Shown: positions 16,002-24,779, numbered from the stretch's first letter. The stretch: DNA of 43,218 nucleotides from Pseudooceanicola marinus (GCF_020177265.1 NZ_JAIVMC010000019.1:1-43218); one strand, 5' to 3'. Numbers and translations are program-made. The notes: generated by a model not told the origin, from the sequence alone.

Positions 16002-17161
16002 TGAGCAGCGCGAGCGGCAAACCGAGGCTTCTGTGGTTTGACGCCAATCGTGTCTGCGCCGCGATCGGCGTGGTGCTGATCCATTCGACCACCGACTTCA
16101 GCGGCCAGCCCTTCCCGGACGCCTCCGTGGCGGAACGGGCGGTGCCGGTCTTCCTGCGCTCGCTCGGAGAATTCTCCGGCTCGGAGATGTTCTTCTTCTT
16201 CTCGCTGTTCCTGATGGCCATGCGGGTGGACCGGCACCGCCCGCCCTACCGCCAGGCGATCATGACCCAGGCCGAACGGCTGCTGGTGCCCTTCGTCTTC
16301 TGGACGTTCTTCTATGCCCTCTTCCGGTTGGTGAAGGCCTATGCCTTCGACTACGAGGACTGGTATCTCGACCAGCTGAGCCAGACGCGGGTCTGGGTCT
16401 CCTTCTTCCTGCTGGGCAAGTCGCAGTACCACATGCACTTCCTGCCCACGCTCTTTGCCATCTTCCTGTTCTTCCCGGTGATGCGCCTGGCCTGGCGGTA
16501 CCCGATGATGGGGGTGCTGCTGTTTGCGACCCTGGGCGCCATGGACCACGTGCAAAGCTGGCTGTGGTCGCTCGACCTCACTTCGCTGACCCGCGAATAT
16601 CTGGTGCGCATCACAAAGGTCTGGGGCTACGTCGGCTACGGCTTTGCCGCCTTCGCGCTCTATTCTCTGTGGAGCGACGGCATCCCGCGCGGCGAGTCGA
16701 AGCTGATCCGGCGCGGCGCGCTCTACTTCGCCTCGATGGCCTATATCGCCACCCTGCCCTTCTTCGGCACCGCCCTCTTCGAGGGACACTGGGGGATCCG
16801 CACCGGCTGGGACTACTACGGCCATTTCCTGATGCCGATCTTCATGTTCGCGCTGTTCATGGGCGGGCAGTTCGCCGACTGGTCGCCGCGCTGGTCGCAG
16901 CTGGCGAAATACACCTTCGGCGTCTACCTGGTGCATCCGGCGGTGATCGACCTGTTCGACATCGCCGTGGCGAAGACCGGGCTGGCCGATCTTTTGACGC
17001 CGACGCTGCTGGTGCTGCTGCGCTATGCGGTGGCCCTGCCCTGCGCCTTCGGCCTGGCCATGGCCTTCGAGAAGGCGCGACCGCTGGCCTGGACCATCGG
17101 CCTCGGCCCCGCGCCCTGGAAATGGTCGCGCAAGCGCGGCACCGCGGAAACGAAGGGCTGA
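16001..17161 (+). CDS. acyltransferase 3 family membrane protein
   Basis: A 386-residue polytopic inner-membrane protein of the acyltransferase 3 family (OafA/ExoZ-like). About ten hydrophobic segments are seen; the family's key N-terminal histidine is in RVCAAIGVVLIHST (His28). These enzymes add acetyl or succinyl groups to surface sugars. The ATG at 16001 overlaps the previous stop (GTGATG); a GTG one codon earlier is less likely. Its position between the first DUF3131 gene and the synthase supports modification of the same polymer. The acyl group is not known. Confidence 0.88.
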   Translation: MSSASGKPRLLWFDANRVCAAIGVVLIHSTTDFSGQPFPDASVAERAVPVFLRSLGEFSGSEMFFFFSLFLMAMRVDRHRPPYRQAIMTQAERLLVPFVFWTFFYALFRLVKAYAFDYEDWYLDQLSQTRVWVSFFLLGKSQYHMHFLPTLFAIFLFFPVMRLAWRYPMMGVLLFATLGAMDHVQSWLWSLDLTSLTREYLVRITKVWGYVGYGFAAFALYSLWSDGIPRGESKLIRRGALYFASMAYIATLPFFGTALFEGHWGIRTGWDYYGHFLMPIFMFALFMGGQFADWSPRWSQLAKYTFGVYLVHPAVIDLFDIAVAKTGLADLLTPTLLVLLRYAVALPCAFGLAMAFEKARPLAWTIGLGPAPWKWSRKRGTAETKG

Positions 17162-17165
17162 CCTG

Positions 17166-19025
17166 ATGGACGATTATTTCCGCGCCTTCGAGGATCGGCG
17201 CCCGCCAGAGCCGCTGCCCTATTCTCCCGCGCGGGAAATGCTGTGGCAGTTCCTGGCGACCCTCGCCCTGGTGGTAGGCGGCTGGTACGTCTGGTGGCGC
17301 TGGACCAGCTCCCTGAACCCGGACGCAATGTGGTTCGCCATCCCACTGGTGCTGGCCGAAACCTTCGCCTACGTCGGGCTGATCCTCTTCGTCTTCAACC
17401 TCTGGCGCGACCAGCCGATAGAGATCCGCGATCCCCCCGCCACCCTGGGCGACATCGATCCGACCTCGCCCGAGGGCGACCGGCCCCTGTCCATCGACAT
17501 CCTCTTTGCCACCTACAACGAGGAACCGGAGCTGGTTCGGCTGGGCATTCTGGACTCCAAGGCCCTGAACTACCCGCACGAGATCGAGGTGAAGATCCAC
17601 GTCCTCGACGACGGCAAGCGCGCCGACATGCGCCGCGTGGCCGAGGAAGAGGGCGTCGGCTACATCACCCGTGAGACGAACGAGGGCTTCAAGGCCGGCA
17701 ACCTGCGCAACGCGATGGAACAGACCAGTGGCGACCTGATCGTCATCTGCGACGCCGACACCCGCCCCTTCCCGACGCTGCTGGAACGCACGCTGGGCTA
17801 TTTCCGCGACCCCAAGATGGCCTGGGTGCAGACCCCGCAGTGGTTCTACGATCTGCCGGCGGGCGAGCGGCTGCATGACGTCATGCACCGTCGACTTGGC
17901 CTGCTGGGCCGCTGGACGGGGCGCGCGGTCGAGGGCGTGCTGGGCGAGATCCGCCTGGGCGAGGACCCCTTCGTCAACGACCCGAAGATGTTCTACGACA
18001 TCATCCAACGGCGCCGGAACCACGCCAACGCCTCCTTCTGCTGTGGCGCCGGGTCGATCCACCGCCGCGAGGCCGTGCTGGAGGCCTCCCTGCGCAGCTT
18101 CGGCGCCAGTGTCGAACGCCGGGTCATCGCCGCCGAGGAAGAGATCACCCTGGAAAGCCGCGAGAACCGCGTCTCACCCGAGCTGCTGGAGGCGCTGCGC
18201 ACCGCCGCCGTCACCGAGGAAGTGCTGACCCCCTACAAGTTCCACGTCTCCGAGGACATCTACACCTCGATCGTGCTGCACTCGGACCGTGAACGGGAGT
18301 GGAAGTCCTACCAGCACCCCTACGTCGAAAGTAAGATGCTGTCGCCGCAGGACCTGCTGACCTGGACCATCCAGCGCTACAAATACGCCGGCGGCAGCCT
18401 CGACATCCTGTTCCACGACAACCCGCTGTTCCGCAAGGGCCTGACCTTCGCCCAGCGAATGATGTACGGGGCGACCTTCTACAGCTACCTCGGTTCGATC
18501 TGGAACGTGGTATTCCTCTTCGCGCCGGTGATCTACCTCTTCACCGGAATCGCGCCGGTGTCGGCCTATTCCAATGACTTCTTCGCCCATGTGATCCCCT
18601 TCCTGGTGACGCTGGAACTGGCGATGATGGTGGGCACCTGGGGCATCGCGGGCTACGCGGCCAAGGCCAGTTACCTGTCCTTCTTTCCCCTGGGGCTGAA
18701 GGCGATATGGACGGTGCTGCGGGGCGAGAAGATCTCCTTCACCGTGACCCCCAAGGACCGCAACGCCGACACCTTCCTGCGACTGGTGAAACCGCAGATG
18801 GCGGTGCTGATCCTGACGGCGCTTGGCGGCCTCTGGGGCCTCGGCGCGCTGTGGCTGGGCGGCACCCAGCACAGCCTGACCGGGGTCGTGACCAACTGCC
18901 TCTGGGGTCTGAACAACTGCGTTGCCATGTGGGGCATGATCGCCGCCGCCCTCTGGCAGCCGCCCGAAACCACCGCAGACACCGCCGAGCCCACCCTGAT
19001 GAAAGCCGAGGAGACCCCGACGTGA
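17166..19025 (+). CDS. family 2 glycosyltransferase, processive polysaccharide synthase
   Basis: A 619-residue inner-membrane synthase of the cellulose/curdlan synthase superfamily. Two membrane segments lie near 27-45 and 54-80. The cytosolic GT2 domain follows: TYNEE near 116, LDDGKR with Asp148/149, CDADTRP with Asp196/198, FCCGAGS near 291, SED at 362-364 in the usual TED place, and IQRYKYAGGSLDIL at 402-415 in place of the usual QxxRW. Four to five membrane segments follow at about 430-600. This set suits a processive beta-glycan synthase, but the altered final motif leaves sugar and linkage open. It overlaps the next gene by 4 bases. There is no PilZ domain and no BcsB or BcsZ. Confidence 0.88.
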   Translation: MDDYFRAFEDRRPPEPLPYSPAREMLWQFLATLALVVGGWYVWWRWTSSLNPDAMWFAIPLVLAETFAYVGLILFVFNLWRDQPIEIRDPPATLGDIDPTSPEGDRPLSIDILFATYNEEPELVRLGILDSKALNYPHEIEVKIHVLDDGKRADMRRVAEEEGVGYITRETNEGFKAGNLRNAMEQTSGDLIVICDADTRPFPTLLERTLGYFRDPKMAWVQTPQWFYDLPAGERLHDVMHRRLGLLGRWTGRAVEGVLGEIRLGEDPFVNDPKMFYDIIQRRRNHANASFCCGAGSIHRREAVLEASLRSFGASVERRVIAAEEEITLESRENRVSPELLEALRTAAVTEEVLTPYKFHVSEDIYTSIVLHSDREREWKSYQHPYVESKMLSPQDLLTWTIQRYKYAGGSLDILFHDNPLFRKGLTFAQRMMYGATFYSYLGSIWNVVFLFAPVIYLFTGIAPVSAYSNDFFAHVIPFLVTLELAMMVGTWGIAGYAAKASYLSFFPLGLKAIWTVLRGEKISFTVTPKDRNADTFLRLVKPQMAVLILTALGGLWGLGALWLGGTQHSLTGVVTNCLWGLNNCVAMWGMIAAALWQPPETTADTAEPTLMKAEETPT

Positions 19026-20401
19026 GCTTCCGCCAGAATCTGACCCGCGCCCGCGGCCATATCGTCTTTCTCGTCGCCCTTGTCTGCGGCCTCATTCTGG
19101 TGCTGCAGCTGGAAAAGCTCGGCGAGCCACCTGCGGCCAACGCCGGCGAAAGCGACGGCACTGACACCGTCGCCGCCGCACCCGAGATCGCCGCCCCCCT
19201 GCCCGAGGACCCGATGCAGCCCTTCGAAGACCTGGAGCCCCTGCCCCTGCGTGCCCCCGCGCCCCTGTCGGAGACCGACGAGGAGTATGCCCGCATCGCC
19301 TGGAGCTATTTCCGCAACAACACCAACGAGGAAACCGGGCTGGTCAACTCGGTCGACAACTATCCCTCGACCACCATGTGGGAGACCGGCTCCTACCTCG
19401 TCGCGGTACTGTCGGCCGAACGGCTGGACCTCATCTCCGCCGAGGAGGCGCACAACCGCATTGCCCGCGTCCTCGACAGCCTGGCATCGCTGCGGCTCTT
19501 CGACGACACCCTGCCCAACAAGGCCTACCACGCCCGCACGCTGGAGCTGGTGAACTACGCCAACGAACCCGTGGAACTGGGCCTTGGCTGGTCCGCGCTG
19601 GACATCGCGCGGGTCGTGGCCACCCTGGGCCTGGTGGAACGCAACCACCCCGAGCTGTCGGAGGATGTCGAGGCGCTGATCGACACCTGGGCGCTGGAGC
19701 GGATGGTCGAGGATGGCGAGCTGATCGGCATGAACGTGGTCGAGGGCACGCCACGCCCCAACCAGGAAGGCCGCGTCGGCTATGAACAATATGCCGCCAA
19801 GGGCATGATGCTCTTCGGGTTCGACACCTACCGCGCCTATGACGTGCGCCCGCAGCTGATGGTGCAGGAGGTGCTGGGCCAGCCCATTCCGGTGGACACA
19901 AGGCTGCACCGAGCCACCACGCCCGCCTTCGTGGTGAGCGAACCCTACCTTTTCGACGGGCTGGAGTTCGGCTTCGACGCACGCTCGCAGCGGTTTGCCA
20001 CGGCGATCTACCGAGCGCAGGAAGCGCGCCATGCCGAGACCGGCCAGTTCACCGCGGTCACAGAAAGCCACCTGAATGAGGCGCCCTACTTCGCCTATTC
20101 CACCGTCTGGGGCGGTGGCGCGCCCTGGGCCGTGCTGACCTTCCAGGGGGAGCGGATCGACAGCAAGCGCACCGTGGCGACCAAGGCCGCCTTCGGCTGG
20201 GATGCCCTTTTCGGGACCGAATACACCGCCGCGCTGGTGGCCGAGATCGCCGAGACCGCGCAGCCCGGCAAGGGCTGGCCCGAGGGGATTTACGAACAGA
20301 CCGGCGAGGTGAACACCTCCACCACAACCAACACCAACGCGGTCGTGCTGGCCGCGCTGTCATTCAAGGCCACCGGCCCCCTGATGCGGGACCCTGAATG
20401 A
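19022..20401 (+). CDS. DUF3131-domain protein, second copy
   Basis: A 459-residue protein with an N-terminal membrane anchor (about 13-30, HIVFLVALVCGLILVLQ) and no clear cleavage site, so probably periplasmic but membrane-tethered. It shares with the first copy the blocks IAWSYFRNNTNEETGLVN, YPSTTMWETGSY, GRVGYEQYAAKGMMLFGFD and TNTNAVVLAALSFKATG. It lacks the cysteine-rich tail. GTG starts at 19022 overlap the synthase stop; its own stop overlaps the next start. Two diverged DUF3131 proteins, one free and one anchored, around one synthase suggest different steps on the same glycan. Confidence 0.82.
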   Translation: MSFRQNLTRARGHIVFLVALVCGLILVLQLEKLGEPPAANAGESDGTDTVAAAPEIAAPLPEDPMQPFEDLEPLPLRAPAPLSETDEEYARIAWSYFRNNTNEETGLVNSVDNYPSTTMWETGSYLVAVLSAERLDLISAEEAHNRIARVLDSLASLRLFDDTLPNKAYHARTLELVNYANEPVELGLGWSALDIARVVATLGLVERNHPELSEDVEALIDTWALERMVEDGELIGMNVVEGTPRPNQEGRVGYEQYAAKGMMLFGFDTYRAYDVRPQLMVQEVLGQPIPVDTRLHRATTPAFVVSEPYLFDGLEFGFDARSQRFATAIYRAQEARHAETGQFTAVTESHLNEAPYFAYSTVWGGGAPWAVLTFQGERIDSKRTVATKAAFGWDALFGTEYTAALVAEIAETAQPGKGWPEGIYEQTGEVNTSTTTNTNAVVLAALSFKATGPLMRDPE

Positions 20402-21300
20402 ACCTGCGCCGCTCCGCCTCCCCCCGTCTCGCCGCGCTTGTCGCCCTGTCGCTTCTGCCCGCCGCCGGGATGGCCCAGCCCTGCGTCGGCCCGGCTTTCG
20501 ACCAGCCGCTGCCCGGCGCCGAGAACGTGCAGCGCCGCTACGCCGACGTGCCCTCGGCGCGCTATCCCGGGATCTGGCAGGAGGGCCGCGTCGCCGGGTT
20601 CACCTACCGGCTGTTCATGGACCTCACGGCCGAGGTGAACGACGGCTCCGCCAACCCCGCCTGGCAGGTCTTCCTGAGCTGCGATCCCGCCTCCGGCCTC
20701 TGCGCCGAGAGCTTCGACGGGCTGGCGCCGATCGCCGCCTCGCGCACCGCCCAGGTGCTGGGCCGCTGCCTGCTGGGCGGGCCGGTCACGGCGGAGGATT
20801 TCGCCCCATCCGAAAATGCGCGCCCCGCCACCGGCCTGCCGCCCGGCGCCGGCGTCTCCTCCGACGCGGATCGGCCCGAGAACCCTGCCGCCGGCCTGGC
20901 CGCCGCAGCCGCGCTGGAGGGGCTGCGCAACCCCGACAACACGCCCACGCCGGTGATCCCCGAGGCGCCGGAAGACGACCGGCCCCTGGCCTTCGGCGAA
21001 ACCGAGGCCCCCGCGCGGCCGCAACAGGATACGGTCCGGCTGGGTCCGAACCTGCTGCCCTCGGGACAATGCGGGCTGTCAGCGATAGACGAGGGGAGCT
21101 CTCCGGTCATGACGTTGCAGAGGCTTCTGCAGGAGGGAGGGTTCAATCCCGGCCCGGCCGACGGGATGATGGGCCCCCGGACCCGTCAGGCCCTGCAAAC
21201 GGCCCTCGGGGACGCAGCCGCAGGGCTGACGGTCACTGAAGCCATCACGACGCTCGACCGTCAGTTCTGCGCGGAAATCGACAACGCCACAGCAGACTGA
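20398..21300 (+). CDS. exported protein with peptidoglycan-binding domain
   Basis: A 300-residue exported protein. The signal peptide ends at about residue 26 (AAGMAQPC). The N-terminal half, with four cysteines (30, 95, 102, 124), is not recognised; a Pro/Glu/Ala-rich linker at about 130-215 follows, then a PG_binding_1 domain at about 236-270 (TLQRLLQEGGFNPGPADGMMG, then RTRQAL). A pair of cysteines (225, 291) may brace the C-terminal part. It overlaps the second DUF3131 gene by 4 bases and ends the operon. It probably docks the polysaccharide apparatus to the cell wall; that role is inferred. Confidence 0.8.
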   Translation: MNLRRSASPRLAALVALSLLPAAGMAQPCVGPAFDQPLPGAENVQRRYADVPSARYPGIWQEGRVAGFTYRLFMDLTAEVNDGSANPAWQVFLSCDPASGLCAESFDGLAPIAASRTAQVLGRCLLGGPVTAEDFAPSENARPATGLPPGAGVSSDADRPENPAAGLAAAAALEGLRNPDNTPTPVIPEAPEDDRPLAFGETEAPARPQQDTVRLGPNLLPSGQCGLSAIDEGSSPVMTLQRLLQEGGFNPGPADGMMGPRTRQALQTALGDAAAGLTVTEAITTLDRQFCAEIDNATAD

Positions 21301-21324
21301 CGCCCGCCCCGGTCGACCGACATG

Positions 21325-21358
21325 AAAAAGGCGGGGTCCGATACGGCCCCGCCTTTTT
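21325..21358 (+). terminator. Rho-independent terminator of the polysaccharide operon
   Basis: AAAAAGGCGGGG, a 10-base loop and CCCCGCCTTTTT give a perfect 12-bp stem with T-runs on both strands. It ends the nine-gene operon, and reads equally well as a terminator for the convergent TRAP operon. Confidence 0.93.
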
Positions 21359-21382
21359 CTTTGCCATCCTCCCAGGCTTGGC

Positions 21383-22729
21383 TCAGCGCCCGGCGACGCT
21401 CGGCAGCCACAAAGCCAATTGCGGGAACAGCGCCACCGTGATCAGCGCCGCCACCTGCATCAGCACGAAGGGCATCGCCCCCTTGTAGACCTCGGTGATC
21501 GAGGCCCCGGGCACCGAGGAGCGCAGGTAGAACAGCGCCATGCCCACGGGCGGCGTCAGGAACGACGTCTGCAGGCAGATCGCCAGCAGGATCGCCACCC
21601 AGACCGGATCAAAGCCGAAACTGGTCAGGATCGGCATCACCAGCGGCGCCACGATCAGCACGATCTCCATCCAGTCCAGGAAGAAGCCCAGCAGGAAGAC
21701 GATGAAGATGATGAAGGCCAGCACGCCGTGCGGTCCCAGCGGGAGGGCGCGCAGTGCCGCCTCGATCGTTTCGTCCCCGCCATAGCCGCGCAGCACCACC
21801 GAGAAGCAGGACGCGCCGAAGATCAGCATGTAGAGAAACGCGCTGGTGCGGCCTGTGTCATAGCAGACCTGCTTGAAAGCGTCGCGGTTCAGCTTGCCGT
21901 TCAGCGCCGCCAGCAGGGTCGCCCCCGCCGCGCCGATGCCCGCCGCCTCGGTCGGAGAGGCGATGCCCGCCACGATCGAGCCCAGCACCGCCAGCACCAG
22001 GGCCAGGGGCGCGAACAGCGCGCCGGTAAACTCGGCCAGGGCCTTCATCGGCGGCAGACGGTCCCCCTCGCGCTGATAACGCGGCATGGCGCGCGGCGCG
22101 ATCACGGCAGTGGCGACGATGAAGAGGATGAACAGCAGGGCCAGCCCCGCGCCCGGCACGATGGCCCCCATGAACAGATCGCCCACCGGGATCCGGAGCT
22201 GGTCGCCCATGACAACCAGCATGATCGAGGGCGGGATCAGGATGCCGAGGCAGCCTGTGGCGCCGACGATGCCGAGGCTGACGGAGCGGTTGTACCCCGC
22301 CTGGAACATGGTCGGCACGGCGATGGTCGCCAGCAGAACGACCGAGGCACCGATGATGCCGGTGGAGGCTGCCAGCACCACGCCGATGGCCACGACCGAG
22401 ATGGCCAGCCCGCCGGGCGCCGGGCCCAGCAGGCCGCGCATCGCCTTCAGCAGGCGTTCGGCCACGCCGGAGCGGTCCAGCATGAAGCCCATGAAGATGA
22501 ACATCGACATGGGGATCAGCGAATAGCTGGAAATCGTGTCGAAGATCCGGTTGGCGACGAAACCGATCATCCGCAGCTCGGCCACGTCGGCGATCTGCAG
22601 CGGCTCGATCAGGGTGCCCAGCACGGCGAAGAGAACGCCCGTGCCGCCCAGCACGAAGGCCACCGGGTAGCCCGAAAAGAGGATCGCCATGAAGCTGGCG
22701 AAGAACAGGAAGATGAAGAGAGCGTCCAT
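21383..22729 (-). CDS. dctM: TRAP transporter large permease (DctM), first system
   Basis: A 448-residue inner-membrane protein with about 12-13 hydrophobic segments, the usual size of DctM. Visible family blocks are FSGYPVAFVLGG near residue 18, GCLGILIPPSIMLVVMGD near 160, SPTEAAGIGAAGA near 255 and FLTPPVGMALFYLRS near 395. It forms the sodium-driven translocating subunit with the DctQ encoded one base upstream. The family of the binding protein suggests a carboxylate or keto-acid substrate. The operon runs leftwards, convergent with the polysaccharide operon. Confidence 0.93.
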   Translation of the reverse strand: MDALFIFLFFASFMAILFSGYPVAFVLGGTGVLFAVLGTLIEPLQIADVAELRMIGFVANRIFDTISSYSLIPMSMFIFMGFMLDRSGVAERLLKAMRGLLGPAPGGLAISVVAIGVVLAASTGIIGASVVLLATIAVPTMFQAGYNRSVSLGIVGATGCLGILIPPSIMLVVMGDQLRIPVGDLFMGAIVPGAGLALLFILFIVATAVIAPRAMPRYQREGDRLPPMKALAEFTGALFAPLALVLAVLGSIVAGIASPTEAAGIGAAGATLLAALNGKLNRDAFKQVCYDTGRTSAFLYMLIFGASCFSVVLRGYGGDETIEAALRALPLGPHGVLAFIIFIVFLLGFFLDWMEIVLIVAPLVMPILTSFGFDPVWVAILLAICLQTSFLTPPVGMALFYLRSSVPGASITEVYKGAMPFVLMQVAALITVALFPQLALWLPSVAGR

Positions 22730-22730
22730 G

Positions 22731-23246
22731 TCAGCGGGCCTCCGACCAGGCGGTGCCGAGGCGTTGCAGGCTGCGGATCAGGATCGACACGCCCTGAAGC
22801 GCCAGCAGGGTCATGCCGGCGGCCATGACGCCCTTGATGATGTAGCGCGCGGGCAGCCCCGAGGGCATGGGCGAGCCTTCCTTCAGCGCCCAGGAGAAGG
22901 AGAAGATCTTCCAGGCATGCCAGGACACGAGGCCCGCGAAGGGCAGCAGCAGGAAGATCACCCCCAGCACCTCGACCAGGGCCTGGGTGCGCGGGCGCAT
23001 GCGGGCATGCAGGACGTCGACGCGCACATGAGTATCGGTCTGGTAGGCCCAGGCCAGGCAGGACATGACCACCAGGGCGTTGAGGTGCCATTGCAGCTCT
23101 TCCAGCTCGATCATGCCGATGTTGAAGACGTAGCGCAGGATGACGTTCAGAAGGATGGTGACGACCAGCAGCGGCAGAACGAAGGAGCCGGCCTTGCCGG
23201 TCAGTTCCGCCACCCGGTCGATGAAGCGGGTCAGCGAGGAAAACAT
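22731..23246 (-). CDS. dctQ: TRAP transporter small permease (DctQ), first system
   Basis: A 171-residue inner-membrane protein with the four hydrophobic segments of DctQ and the conserved ELEELQWHLNALVVMS and AYQTDTHVRVDV blocks (about residues 42-75). It binds the large permease and is required for transport. It is separated from the large permease gene by a single base, and from the binding-protein gene by a 65-base gap with a strong hairpin. Start ATG at 23244-23246, with GGGGAGG-like purines upstream. Confidence 0.9.
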   Translation of the reverse strand: MFSSLTRFIDRVAELTGKAGSFVLPLLVVTILLNVILRYVFNIGMIELEELQWHLNALVVMSCLAWAYQTDTHVRVDVLHARMRPRTQALVEVLGVIFLLLPFAGLVSWHAWKIFSFSWALKEGSPMPSGLPARYIIKGVMAAGMTLLALQGVSILIRSLQRLGTAWSEAR

Positions 23247-23269
23247 GGGGAGGGTCCCGAAAAGTCAGT

Positions 23270-23291
23270 GGGCGGGCCCTAAGGCCCGCCC
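23270..23291 (-). terminator. intra-operon hairpin after dctP
   Basis: GGGCGGGCC-CTAA-GGCCCGCCC is a perfect 9-bp stem in the 65-base gap between the binding protein and the small permease. No T-run follows on the minus strand. Hairpins here in TRAP operons are thought to cut down read-through or protect the upstream mRNA so that more binding protein than permease is made. Confidence 0.6.
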
Positions 23292-23311
23292 GTCGTCGGT
23301 GGCACGCAGGA

Positions 23312-24364
23312 TTATTCCTTGTGCGCGGACCAGGTTTCGACCGAGGCGCGGTAGCTGTTGAGGCTCTCCAGCACGCGGGCGAAGGTCTCATCCGCTTCGG
23401 CCTGCTCGGCCATCACTTCGTCATTGGCCTCCTCGAAGGCGGCCAGGACTTCCGGCGGGAAGGTCTTGATCTCGGTGCCCGCTTCCTCGAACTGGGCGAT
23501 GGCGGCGGCATTGCCCGGCGCGGTCGAGGTCAGCGACCAAATGTTGGTGGACTTGCAGACTTCTTCGATCTGGCCCTGCTGGGCCTCGGTCATGCTGTCC
23601 CACTTGCCCTTGTTGATGATCAGCTCGTTGAAGGCGGCGGGCTGGTGCCAGCCGGGCAGGTAGTAGTAGTCGGCGACCTTCTCGAAGCCCATGGCCACGT
23701 CAATCGCGGGCATCGAGAACTCGGTGCCGTCGATCACGCCGCGTTCCAGGTTCGGGTAGATGTCGCCCCCGGCCAGCAGCACGATGGAGGCGCCCATTTT
23801 CTTCATCACCTCACCGGCGAGACCGGCAAAGCGGATCTTCTTGCCTTCCATGGCATCGACGCTGTCGATCTCGAAGGTGTACCAGCCGCCGGCCTCGGCA
23901 TCCATCACGCCACAGGGGACGGTGACGACGCCCTGGGCCTCGTAGATCTCACGCCAGATCTCCAGGCCGCCGCCGTTGTACATCCAGCCGATGTAGTCGA
24001 TCGCATTGGGGCCGAAGGGCACGCCTCCGAAAAGCTGCACGGCGGGGAAACGACCGGCGACATAGAGCGGCGAGGTATAGCCCGCATCCAAGGTGCCCTG
24101 CTGCACGGCGTCGAAGATCTGCAGGGGCGGCACCAGCTTGCCGGCGCCGTACAGATCGACCTCCAGCGCGCCGCCGGAGATCTCGTTGATCGTGTCGGCA
24201 AAGTGCTGGGCGTTCTGGCCGGAGGCCGGCAGGGTCAGCGGCCAGGCCGATTGCACGTCGAGGGACATGTCGGCGGCGGCAGCGGCGGAAGACAGAAGCG
24301 CGGCGCCCGCCAGGGCCCCTGCGACGTTACGGGCGGTACGGGAAAGGAAGTTGGATTTGGTCAT
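23312..24364 (-). CDS. dctP: TRAP transporter substrate-binding protein (DctP), first system
   Basis: A 350-residue periplasmic protein. The signal peptide covers about 1-35 (AGALAGAALLSSAAAAAD). The DctP fold is clear: SAWPLTLPASGQNAQHFAD, GALEVDLYGAGKLVPPLQ, KKIRFAGLAGEVMKKMGA with the conserved Arg that clamps a carboxylate, then GGDIYPNLERGVIDGTEFSM. The GGDIYPxLExGxIDxTE block is like the alpha-keto-acid-binding TakP, so a keto or hydroxy acid is likely. The ATG at 24362-24364 was chosen because AAGGA precedes it. It is the first gene of its operon, transcribed away from the iac genes across the shared control region. Confidence 0.92.
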   Translation of the reverse strand: MTKSNFLSRTARNVAGALAGAALLSSAAAAADMSLDVQSAWPLTLPASGQNAQHFADTINEISGGALEVDLYGAGKLVPPLQIFDAVQQGTLDAGYTSPLYVAGRFPAVQLFGGVPFGPNAIDYIGWMYNGGGLEIWREIYEAQGVVTVPCGVMDAEAGGWYTFEIDSVDAMEGKKIRFAGLAGEVMKKMGASIVLLAGGDIYPNLERGVIDGTEFSMPAIDVAMGFEKVADYYYLPGWHQPAAFNELIINKGKWDSMTEAQQGQIEEVCKSTNIWSLTSTAPGNAAAIAQFEEAGTEIKTFPPEVLAAFEEANDEVMAEQAEADETFARVLESLNSYRASVETWSAHKE

Positions 24365-24499
24365 GGGTCCTTCGTTTCTGGCTGTGTGCGGGGAAGACCG
24401 CCCGGGAGCGGTTGAGGTAGATGAGTCCGAGGGCGCACTCCGGGCAAATGGCGGGCAAGGCTGCTTCCGACGGAAACCGATCTTGCCCATTTAGATTGC

Positions 24500-24551
24500 G
24501 TGAATTTTCATGGTTTGCCGAAGATTGCGGCAAAATCGTGATAAAATTCAC
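24500..24551. promoter_or_regulatory. nested inverted repeats upstream of dctP
   Basis: An inner repeat TTTGCCG-N7-CGGCAAA (24514-24534) lies inside an outer repeat GTGAATTTT (24500-24508) and AAAATTCAC (24543-24551), all perfect. The whole is about 136-187 bases before the dctP start. It fits either a pair of operator sites or an untranslated hairpin. The regulator is unknown. Confidence 0.5.
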
Positions 24552-24761
24552 CCTTTTGCTCACGCGCCGTGGGTACCTTCGCGAATCGAAATCCGATGAC
24601 TTTTCTAAGGAATTTGCGTGACCCCAGGCGACCCACGGATACGGACCGTGTCAGGCAGCCACTCCGAATCGAAAGGAAGGCCACGCAAGCGCAGATCCGA
24701 CTATACTCGTTATATTTCAATATGTTAGAGGAAATCCAACTGAATATAAGCACGACTAATA

Positions 24762-24779
24762 TACCTCTAGATCGAGGTA
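24762..24779. promoter_or_regulatory. 18-bp palindrome, possible MarR-type operator
   Basis: TACCTC-TAGATC-GAGGTA is a perfect 6-base inverted repeat with a 6-base spacer, about 250 bases before iacH. MarR-family proteins bind palindromes of this size, and iac clusters are controlled by the MarR protein IacR. The same sequence is not seen before the MarR gene at 39779. Confidence 0.35.
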
